This document shows, piece after piece, positions 57,063-64,000 of a stretch of DNA of 64,000 nt. Origin of the DNA: Kitasatospora sp. NBC_00374 (GTDB taxonomy: Bacteria > Actinomycetota > Actinomycetes > Streptomycetales > Streptomycetaceae). Within the stretch, counting starts at the first letter, position 1. Every line of letters starts with the position of its first letter. The stretch covers positions 1,426,001 through 1,490,000 of the forward strand of contig NZ_CP107964.1 in NCBI RefSeq assembly GCF_041434935.1, in the 5' to 3' direction. The translations under genes were made by a program, and so were the position numbers. A model generated the notes under the pieces. It was not told where the DNA came from. It searched no databases and saw nothing but the letters and a program-made list of their open reading frames with translations.

Positions 57063-59780
57063 TCAGGCGGCCGTCGACGTTCGGCGGGACAGGAGCTTGC
57101 CCAGCTCCCACAGGAGCAGGAGTGCGACGGGGGCGAGCAGGGCCCAGCCGAACTGGGCGAGGGTGATCTCGGTGGTGCCGAGGATGCGGCGGAAGGCGTC
57201 CATCTGCGTCACCAGGACCGCCAGGACGAACTCGGACAGGGCCGCCAGGTTCATCGGTCTGCTGTCGAACGTGCCGGTGCTCAGCACGGTGGCGCGTTCG
57301 CTGCGGCATTCGTAGGCCGCCACGATCAGGCAGAGCGCGAAGGCGGTGAAGGCGATCGAGCTGCCGGTCTTCACGCTGCCGTAGTGGTGCTCGCCCAGTT
57401 TGATCAGCAGGAGCAGGGCGACGGTGACGGCCAGTCCGCTGAGCCCGACGGTGACCATGACGGACCTGGTCAGCAGCGATTCGCCGCGCGGGCGCGGGGT
57501 GCGCCGCATCAGGCCGGGGCTGGCCAGATCGAAGCCGAGGGCGAAGCCGAAGGGCGCGTTGACGACGAAGTGGATCCACAGCACCTGCGGCGGGGTGAAC
57601 GGCTCACCGGCGGCGATGTTGAAGAGGGTCGCGCCGAGGAAGGTCAGGACGAAGGTGACCAGGAGCATCAGGACGAACCGGATGTACTTGGTGAGGTTGT
57701 CGTAGAGCTTTCGGCCCTCCTCGACGGCGTACACGATGGTGGAGAAGTTGTCGTCGGAGAGGATCATCCGGCCGGCGTTCTTGGCCACGTCGGTGCCGCT
57801 GCCCATGGCGATGCCGATGTCGGCGGCCTTGATGGCGGGTGCGTCGTTGACACCGTCGCCGGTCATCGCCACGACCTCGCCCTTCTTCTTGAGCGTGTCG
57901 GCGAGCAGGACCTTGTGCTCGGGCGCGACGCGGCCGACCACGCCGATGCCGTCGATCCGGGCCAGCCGCTCGTGCTCCGGCATGGCGGCGAAGTCCGCTC
58001 CGAGGATCGCCCCGCCGGGGATGCCGAGCTGACGGGCGATGGCCTCGCCGGTGGTGACGTCGTCACCGGTGACCATGCGGACCCGGATGTGGGCGGCCTG
58101 GGCGCTGGCCACCGCCTCCCTGGACTCCGCGCGGGGCGGGTCGACCATGCCGACCAGGCTGGTCATCCGCAGGTCGGTGACGAGCGCGAGCAGGTCTCCG
58201 TCCGGGTCGAACTCCGCCGGGTCCAGGTCGCGCTCGGCCGCCGCCATCACCCGGCGGCCCTCGCCGCCCATCCGTTCGGACTGGGTCTCCGCGCGACCCC
58301 GCAGGTCGGCGTCCCAGGGGACGGTCCGGCCGTCGGCGAGCGCGGTGGTCGCGCGGGCCGTGACGGCGGGCGCCGCGCCTTTGACGAAGCAGCGCACCAC
58401 CGGCCGGCCCGTCGCGTCCACGGCCGAGTTGAAGGTGGCCATCAGCTTGTACTCGGGGTCGAACGGCAGGGTGGCGAGCCGGGGGTAGCGCTCCCGGGTG
58501 GCGCCGATGTCCAGGCCGGCCTTGTGGCCGAGGACGAGCAGCGCGCCCTCGGTCGGATCGCCGACCACCGTGCCGTCCACCAGCTCGGCGTCGCTGGCGA
58601 CCAGGTACGGCAGGATGGCGTCCTCGATGCCCGCCGAGGATCCGGCGGCGTGGTGGATCCGCCCCTCCAGTCCGTAGCCGCTGCCGGAGACGGTGAAGCG
58701 GTCGGTGGGGCTGAGGACCTCGACGACGGTCATCTGGTTCATCGTCAGGGTGCCGGTCTTGTCGGAGTTGATGGCCGAGGTGAAGCCCAGGGTCTCCACG
58801 GACGGCAGTTCCTTGACGATGGCGTTGCGTCTGGCGAGGTTGAGGCTGCCGACCGAGAGGATCACCTGGGTGACGGTCGGCAGGGCCTCGGGGATGGCGG
58901 CGATGGCCAGCGAGACGGCGCTGACGAACAGGGTGTCCCAGGCCTGGTCGCGGCTGCGGCCGAGGGCGAACATCACCACCATGGTCAGGCCGGCCGCCGC
59001 CGCGATCCACAGGGTCAGGGTGTCGAGTTCCCGGGTGAGCGGCGTCTGCTCCTTCTCGGTCGCCGAGAGCATCCCGGAGATCTTGCCCAGTTCCGTCCCG
59101 GCGCCCGTCCCGGTGATGATCAGTACGCCGCTGCCGTGGGTGACCGGGGTGTTCATGAACGCCATGGTGGACTGGTCGCCCGGGCCGAGCCGCTCGCCCG
59201 TCAGGGTGCCCGCGTCCTTCACCGCCGGTACGCTCTCGCCGGTCAGCGCCGACTCGTCGATCTGCAGCGAGCTGGCCCGGACGATCCGCCCGTCCGCGGG
59301 GACGGTGTTGCCCGCGGCGATCAGCACGACGTCCCCGACCACCAGCTGTTCGGCCGGGATCTCCGCCTCGGCCCCGTCCCGCCGGACCCGGGCCGTGGTC
59401 TTCATCATCGACCGCAGCGCGTTCATGGCGCTCTCGGCCTTGCCCTCCTGCCGCAGACCGACGACCGCGTTGAACAGCGTCAGGACGATCAGCAGGATCG
59501 CCGTGCTCCACTCCTTGATGGCCAGTGCGACCACCGCCGAGGCGACCAGGATGATCTGCATGTAGCTGCGGTACTGGTCGAGGAAGCGCAGCCAGCCCGG
59601 CCTCGCCTTCTCCTCCGGCAGTGCGTTCGGGCCGTTCGCGGCCAGCAGGTCCGCCGCCCGGGCGGCGGAGAGCCCGGCCTCCGGGTCCACGCCGAGCCGT
59701 GCCGCGACCTCCTGGGGCGGTGTCGCGTACCAGGGCCGCATGGCCGGGCCCGCCGCCGGCGGTTCAGTCTGTGCCGCCAT
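57063..59780 (-). CDS. P-type cation ATPase, P2-like with altered ion site
   Basis: A 905-residue pump with the E1-E2 layout: the cation ATPase N-domain (about 20-90), the actuator LTGES, phosphorylation at INSDKTGTLTMN, KGAAP in the nucleotide domain, and the hinge MTGDGVNDAPAIKAADIGIAMG. The M4 motif is AIPEALPTV (AIPEGLPAV in calcium pumps). In M6, where calcium pumps have NLVTDGLPA, this protein has HFVVNAPFG, so the Asn, Thr and Asp ion ligands are His, Val and Asn. The transported ion is therefore uncertain. The start at 59780 is the most upstream ATG before family similarity. It is followed in transcription by nothing on this strand until the LamG gene. Confidence 0.85.
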   Translation of the reverse strand: MAAQTEPPAAGPAMRPWYATPPQEVAARLGVDPEAGLSAARAADLLAANGPNALPEEKARPGWLRFLDQYRSYMQIILVASAVVALAIKEWSTAILLIVLTLFNAVVGLRQEGKAESAMNALRSMMKTTARVRRDGAEAEIPAEQLVVGDVVLIAAGNTVPADGRIVRASSLQIDESALTGESVPAVKDAGTLTGERLGPGDQSTMAFMNTPVTHGSGVLIITGTGAGTELGKISGMLSATEKEQTPLTRELDTLTLWIAAAAGLTMVVMFALGRSRDQAWDTLFVSAVSLAIAAIPEALPTVTQVILSVGSLNLARRNAIVKELPSVETLGFTSAINSDKTGTLTMNQMTVVEVLSPTDRFTVSGSGYGLEGRIHHAAGSSAGIEDAILPYLVASDAELVDGTVVGDPTEGALLVLGHKAGLDIGATRERYPRLATLPFDPEYKLMATFNSAVDATGRPVVRCFVKGAAPAVTARATTALADGRTVPWDADLRGRAETQSERMGGEGRRVMAAAERDLDPAEFDPDGDLLALVTDLRMTSLVGMVDPPRAESREAVASAQAAHIRVRMVTGDDVTTGEAIARQLGIPGGAILGADFAAMPEHERLARIDGIGVVGRVAPEHKVLLADTLKKKGEVVAMTGDGVNDAPAIKAADIGIAMGSGTDVAKNAGRMILSDDNFSTIVYAVEEGRKLYDNLTKYIRFVLMLLVTFVLTFLGATLFNIAAGEPFTPPQVLWIHFVVNAPFGFALGFDLASPGLMRRTPRPRGESLLTRSVMVTVGLSGLAVTVALLLLIKLGEHHYGSVKTGSSIAFTAFALCLIVAAYECRSERATVLSTGTFDSRPMNLAALSEFVLAVLVTQMDAFRRILGTTEITLAQFGWALLAPVALLLLWELGKLLSRRTSTAA

Positions 59781-59833
59781 GCCCGCACCTCCGATGCGTC
59801 GCGTTCCTCACGGCGGGCCGGCCGCCGCGGTGC

Positions 59834-60787
59834 TCAGGCACGGTGCCCGGTCCGGTGCCCGGCCGCGTACGGGTCGCGCTCGGCGCCCTCGGGGGCCTGC
59901 TGCTCCAACTGCCGCTTGGCGGCCCGCAGCTCCTTGCGGGCCTTCTTGCCGACGACCGGGTAGCGGGGGTCGATCTCCATCAGCGTGTGCGCGAGCACCG
60001 CGGCGGCGCAGATGCGCGCGAACCACTTGCGGTCGGCCGGCACGACGTACCACGGCGCCCACGGGGTGCTCGTGGCCGAGAGCATCTCGGAGAAGGCGTG
60101 CTGGTAGTCGTCCCACCGCTCGCGCTCGCGCAGGTCCGCCGCCGAGAACTTCCAGTTCTTGTCCGGCAGGTCGATCCGTTTCAGGAAGCGGGTGCGCTGC
60201 TCCTCCTCGGAGAGGTTCAGGAAGATCTTCACGACTCTGAACCCGTTCGCGCAGAGGTAGCGCTCCCAGTCGTTGATCTCCCGGTAGCGGCGCGTCCAGA
60301 CGTCCCGCCCCTTCGCCTCGGCGGGCAGCCGCTGCCGGTCCAGGTTCTCGGGATGCACCCGCACCACGAGGACCTCCTCGTAGTGCGACCGGTTGAAGAT
60401 CGCGATGTCCCCGCGGGCCGGCAGGCGCCGCGCGTAGCGCCACAGGTAGTCGTGGTCGAGCTCCTCGACGGAGGGCACCTTGAAGCTGCTGACGTGCACG
60501 CCCTGCGGGTTGACCCCGCTCATCACGTGGCGGATCGTCCCGTCCTTGCCGCCCGCGTCGATCGCCTGGAGGCAGAGCAGCACACCGTAGGTGTCCTGGG
60601 CGGCCAGCCGTGACTGGTACTCGGCGAGCAGGCCGACGCCGGTGCGCAGCAGTTCGGCGCCGTCCCGCTTCTTCAACCGGGCCTTGTAGCGGGGGTCGAA
60701 GTCCTCGGCGAGGTCCACCCGCGAGCCCGGCTCCACGCGCAGCGGCTCGATGAACTTCGCGATCCGTCTGGCCTGCTTGTCCGACAT
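59834..60787 (-). CDS. ppk2: Polyphosphate kinase 2 family protein
   Basis: A 317-residue PPK2-type kinase. Walker A is LQAIDAGGKDGTIRHVMSGVNP (key residues GGKDGT), the lid region is VVRVHPENLDRQRLP, and the Walker B-like acidic residues are in IAIFNRSHYEEVLVVR. Enzymes of this group use polyphosphate to phosphorylate AMP, ADP or GDP. The AIDAGGKDGTI motif and length near 300 fit the class I/III single-domain type. It lies 53 nt before the P-type ATPase on the same strand, so a shared transcript is possible. Confidence 0.85.
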   Translation of the reverse strand: MSDKQARRIAKFIEPLRVEPGSRVDLAEDFDPRYKARLKKRDGAELLRTGVGLLAEYQSRLAAQDTYGVLLCLQAIDAGGKDGTIRHVMSGVNPQGVHVSSFKVPSVEELDHDYLWRYARRLPARGDIAIFNRSHYEEVLVVRVHPENLDRQRLPAEAKGRDVWTRRYREINDWERYLCANGFRVVKIFLNLSEEEQRTRFLKRIDLPDKNWKFSAADLRERERWDDYQHAFSEMLSATSTPWAPWYVVPADRKWFARICAAAVLAHTLMEIDPRYPVVGKKARKELRAAKRQLEQQAPEGAERDPYAAGHRTGHRA

Positions 60788-61018
60788 CGCCGGTACCGCT
60801 TCCTCTCGGTCCGCGACGGCTGCGGGTCACCGGCCCGGCCCCTGTCCCGGTCCCTGCCATCGCCGTCGCCGCGGCCGGCCGGCGCCGCTGCCCGGCGGGC
60901 GGCCGCTTCCGCTGCCGCGTCGATCCGGCCCACCGTCCGGTGGACGTCGGTACCTGCCACCATCCGGCCGACCGTCGGGGCCGTCAAACCGGGAGCCGCC
61001 ACCCGGGGGACGTCCGCC

Positions 61019-62761
61019 TCACTCCGGGTCCGCCGGCCACGTTTCCGGGCCGCTGCCAAAGGCCCAGGATTGGTAGGCGGCCACGGCCGTGGGCAGGGTG
61101 GGAAAGATCCGGTCCTCGCCGACGGACCCGGTCAGCCCGTATGCGTCCAGCTCGGCCCGCAGGTCCTGCTTGACCCGGGCCAGCGCGAAGACGATGCCGC
61201 GTCCGGCCAGCTCGATCCGGAGCGCCTCCACCGAGTCCAGCGCGGTGATGTCGACCTCCACGTTGGCCTCCGTGTTGAGGACGAACCAGCGCACCGGGCC
61301 GCTCTCCTCGGCGACCGCGGCCAGCGCCCGGCGCCGGAAGTCCTCCGCGTTGGCGAAGAACAGCGGCGAGTCGTAGCGGTAGACGACCAGCCCGGGCACG
61401 GTGCGGGCCTGCGGATAGTCGTCGATGTCGTGCATGCCGGGAACACCGGGCACCAGGCCCTGGACGGCGTCGTGCGGGCGGGCCACCCGGCTCAGCAGCT
61501 CCGCCACCGACAGCCCCACGGCCACCAGGACCCCGTACAGGATGTCCAGCGCCAGCACCCCGACCAGGCAGCCGACCGCCAGCAGGAACTCCCGGCGCCG
61601 GAACCCCTTCAGCCGGCGCAGCCCCGCCACGTCGATCATCCGGATCGCGGCGAAGACGACCAGTGCGCCCAGCACCGCCGTCGGCGTGTACTTCAACAGC
61701 GGGCTCAGGAACAGCAGCACGGCGAGCACGGCCACGCCGGCCGTCAGCGCGTACGCCTGGGTGCGGCCGCCGGCCGACTGGGCGAGCGCGGTGCGGCTGG
61801 CGCTGCTGCTCACCGGGAAGCCGTGCAGGAATCCGGCGCCGAGGTTGGCGCCGCCCAGGGCGAGCAGTTCCTGGTCGGCGTCCAGCTGCTCGCCCTCGTC
61901 GCGGGACTCGAAGGCCCGCGCGGTGAGGATCACGTCGGTGTAGCCGACGAGCAGCACGCCGAGGGCGGGCAGCAGCAGGCGGTGCACCTCCCTCAGGTCC
62001 GGCAGGGAGGGGCTGGGCAGTCCGGCCGGGATCTCGCCGATCACCGCGATGCCGTGCTCCTGCAGACCGAACACCGCCACCACCGCCGTGCCGAGGACGA
62101 CGGCCAGCAGCGGTCCGGGGAGGCGGGGAAGGAAGCGGTTGACGGCGAAGAGGAAGAGCAGCGCCGCCGCGCTGAAGACCACGGTGGCGGTGTCCGCCTC
62201 CGAGAGGTGCCGTACGAAGTACCTCAGTTGCGGGCCGAACCCCTCGCCCTCCACGTCGACGCCGGTGAGCTTGGACAGCTGGTCGACCATCATGATCAGC
62301 GCGACCCCGGCCAGATAGCCGATCAGGACCGGCCGCGAGAGCAGGTCGGCGACGAATCCCAGCCGCGCCAGCCACGCCAGCGCGAACAGTACGCCGACCA
62401 CCACGGCGAGGGTGGCCGCCAGCACCGCGTAGCGGTCGGTGTCGCCGCCGGCCAGCGGCCCGACCACGGTGGCGGTCATCAGCGCCGTCGTCGACTCGGG
62501 CCCCACCGACAGCAGCCGGGACGACCCGAGGAGGGCGTACACGGCCAGCGCCGGGAGGATCGCCCAGAGCCCCGCGACCGGCGGCAGACCAGCGACGCCG
62601 GCATAGGCCATGACCTGCGGTACGAGGTACGCCGCGACGGTGCCGCCGGCCAACAGGTCACCCCGCAGCCAGGCACGCCGGTAGTGCCTGAGCACGACGA
62701 GCCCGGGGAGCGAGGGAACGGAGGGGCGCCATCCGCCGTTCCGCGGGACAGGCTGCGCCAT
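61019..62761 (-). CDS. SulP/SLC26 anion transporter with STAS domain
   Basis: A 580-residue permease; ATG at 62761 with GGAAGGAG upstream. Ten to twelve hydrophobic segments start at LLAGGTVAAYLVPQVMAYAGVAGLPP, the SulP signature, with later GFPVSSSASRTALAQSAGG. The C-terminal STAS domain (about 455-560) contains LFFANAEDF and LDSVEALRIELAGRG, the anti-sigma-antagonist-like fold. Substrates of the family are sulfate, bicarbonate or dicarboxylates; which one cannot be read here. Its 3' end is about 230 nt from the PPK2 gene, which points the same way. Confidence 0.85.
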   Translation of the reverse strand: MAQPVPRNGGWRPSVPSLPGLVVLRHYRRAWLRGDLLAGGTVAAYLVPQVMAYAGVAGLPPVAGLWAILPALAVYALLGSSRLLSVGPESTTALMTATVVGPLAGGDTDRYAVLAATLAVVVGVLFALAWLARLGFVADLLSRPVLIGYLAGVALIMMVDQLSKLTGVDVEGEGFGPQLRYFVRHLSEADTATVVFSAAALLFLFAVNRFLPRLPGPLLAVVLGTAVVAVFGLQEHGIAVIGEIPAGLPSPSLPDLREVHRLLLPALGVLLVGYTDVILTARAFESRDEGEQLDADQELLALGGANLGAGFLHGFPVSSSASRTALAQSAGGRTQAYALTAGVAVLAVLLFLSPLLKYTPTAVLGALVVFAAIRMIDVAGLRRLKGFRRREFLLAVGCLVGVLALDILYGVLVAVGLSVAELLSRVARPHDAVQGLVPGVPGMHDIDDYPQARTVPGLVVYRYDSPLFFANAEDFRRRALAAVAEESGPVRWFVLNTEANVEVDITALDSVEALRIELAGRGIVFALARVKQDLRAELDAYGLTGSVGEDRIFPTLPTAVAAYQSWAFGSGPETWPADPE

Positions 62762-63000
62762 GAGTCTCCTTCCGCCCGATCCATGATGCGGCAGAGACGC
62801 CCGGCACCGGGGCAAGCCTCGCCCAGCGCGTCCGCGCCGGACGGACCGGGACCCTCCGGCCGCCTCCTGACGGCCGAGGGGGGAGGCTCCGGGGGCGACG
62901 GCCTGCGGACCGAACGGGCCGGGCCGCGCCGGAAGGCGGCGGTACCGGTACCGCTCCTAGCATGGACCGAGATGGTTTCCTCGACGGACAGGGGTGCCCG

Positions 63001-63405
63001 GTGGGCGAGCAGAGCATGATCGAGACGATCAGATCCGTCTACACGGCGTTCGGCAGCGGCGACGTACCGGGGATCCTGGCCAGGCTCGGCGATGACGTCG
63101 ACTGGGCCTCGGAGACCAGCTCCACGGCGGCGCCGTGGTACGGCGTGCGCCACGGGAAGGCGGAAGTCGCCGAATTCTTCGAGCAGTTCGGTTCGACCAT
63201 GGCCGTGGAGGAGTTCACCCCGGTGTCCTTCGCCGCGAACGACACCGACGTCCTGACCGTGGTGCGGATGCGGGCCACGCACCGGGCCAGCGGGACGCGG
63301 CTGGCGATGGACCTGCACCACCGGTTCACCTTCCGTGACGGGAAGATCGTCCACTACCGCGGCACCGAGGACACCGCACAGACCGAAGCGGCATTCCGTT
63401 CCTGA
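63001..63405 (+). CDS. SnoaL-like / NTF2-fold protein
   Basis: A 134-residue protein; the GTG at 63001 follows AGGGG, and an internal ATG at 63016 is the alternative. The cone-shaped NTF2 fold is suggested by MIETIRSVYTAFGSGDVPGIL, DDVDW, WYGVRHGKAEVAEFFEQFG and HRFTFRDGKIVHYRG. Members are polyketide cyclases, dehydratases or binding proteins; many stand-alone ones have no known activity. It is divergent from the SulP gene. Confidence 0.75.
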   Translation: MGEQSMIETIRSVYTAFGSGDVPGILARLGDDVDWASETSSTAAPWYGVRHGKAEVAEFFEQFGSTMAVEEFTPVSFAANDTDVLTVVRMRATHRASGTRLAMDLHHRFTFRDGKIVHYRGTEDTAQTEAAFRS

Positions 63406-63583
63406 CCGCTCCGGGCTCTCGTCACGGGGGTGCGGCATCAAGGGGAGGCAGGGCAGGCTCGCCCGCTGCTGTCAACCCCGCTGCACGGCAGGCTCCGCCC
63501 CGCGTGTGATCCGCAGGGGCGCCATGAGCAGGTGCCCCGGTGACGTGCAGTCAGGGGCGGTCGCCCCAGCCGGCGGTGCCGCC

Positions 63584-63937
63584 CTACGCGTGAGCGGCGA
63601 GGTACGCCCAGGCCTTCGTTCCCGACCGCAGGACGACCTCGGTCCTGGCGTAGTCGTCGACCTCGTAGTCGTCCGCTGCCGCGAGCTCGGCGTCGGTGAT
63701 GGCGAAGACGCTGCCGTCCACCGCGTCGCCGCCCTCGGCGGAGGCCACGACCAGGGGGTGGAGGTTCGTGCCGCTGGTCGCGATCACCTCCGGGTCGGTG
63801 ATCTCGACGTACGTGAGGCGGTAGCCGGGCAGTGCGTCGGACTGTCCTTCCAGATGCCGCCCGAAACGGGCGAGTTGGACCTCGGGAAGCTGCAGTGTGC
63901 CGTAGGAGAACAGCTGGTGGTACGCCTGCTCGGCCAT
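63584..63937 (-). CDS. Gamma-glutamylcyclotransferase-like (AIG2-like) protein
   Basis: A 117-residue protein; start at 63937 after AGAAGGG. The signature YGTL lies at residues 12-15 (LFSYGTLQLPEVQ), with GYRLTYVEI and the acidic region ITDAELAAADDYEVDDYARTEV, where a Glu acts as base in true gamma-glutamylcyclotransferases. Bacterial members are mostly uncharacterised. It lies near the right edge of the window. Confidence 0.8.
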   Translation of the reverse strand: MAEQAYHQLFSYGTLQLPEVQLARFGRHLEGQSDALPGYRLTYVEITDPEVIATSGTNLHPLVVASAEGGDAVDGSVFAITDAELAAADDYEVDDYARTEVVLRSGTKAWAYLAAHA

Positions 63938-64000
63938 CTGGAGGGGCCCTTCTGCGGTACTCGACAGTTGACGCTGGCGCCCCAACCTATCGAACAGGGT

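Overview
The window is very GC-rich, with the pervasive antisense open frames expected from strong third-position GC bias. RBSs are AGGAGG-like, GTG and TTG starts occur, and the gene families (SpoIIE/PAS/HATPase phosphatase, PIG-L/Mca-type deacetylase, GH18 chitinase under a DasR-type site, RHS/LamG polymorphic toxins, standalone winged-helix regulators) point to a Streptomycetaceae chromosome (Streptomyces or Kitasatospora), probably an accessory or arm region. I see no rRNA, tRNA or CRISPR array.

Region 1 (1-8.5 kb) is a decayed potassium/stress cluster: a 5'-truncated KimA-like permease, a DUF4118-like membrane protein, a frameshifted universal stress protein, a lone kdpB without kdpA or kdpC, two small proteins, a receiver-less winged-helix regulator, an intact universal stress protein, and a kdpD whose first codons are joined directly to its HATPase end. 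Seven intergenic sites here carry the same direct repeat (GTCAAGG-like, 11-bp period, extra copies about 21 or 32-33 bp away), always in the same orientation to the downstream gene. That suggests one OmpR-type regulator controls the cluster.

Region 2 (8.5-23.6 kb) holds an intact APC permease, an alpha/beta hydrolase, and two nearly identical DUF4097 genes as arms of an inverted repeat around a YihY/BrkB gene and a MarR-type regulator with an IS30-like HTH. It continues with a serine hydrolase, a methyltransferase, an MpaB-like oxygenase, a PAS-PP2C-HATPase phosphatase, a ruined kinase/LanC gene and a PIG-L deacetylase.

Region 3 (23.6-38.6 kb) is a mosaic island. The intact flavodoxin-family gene at 37918-38634 has three truncated copies of its 3' end at 23.6, 27.3 and 31.8 kb, all in the same orientation. 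The segments between them carry a secreted chitinase, an SNase-like protein, a lower-GC membrane protein, an FMN-binding glutamate-synthase-like protein, an arginase-family protein, a membrane-anchored 1199-aa P-loop NTPase and an IS110-family element.

Region 4 (38.8-45.7 kb) carries an MBL hydrolase, a DJ-1/AraC regulator, a secreted beta-propeller, a quinone-oxidoreductase-like gene with its TetR regulator (matching operators at both promoters), a flavin reductase and a probable immunity protein. Region 5 (45.6-56.7 kb) is a polymorphic-toxin locus: a secreted LamG protein, a 2165-aa RHS protein with a variable C-terminal domain, and the probable immunity gene 3 nt downstream. Region 6 (57-64 kb) has a P-type ATPase with altered ion-site residues, a PPK2 kinase, a SulP transporter, a SnoaL-like protein and a gamma-glutamylcyclotransferase-like protein.
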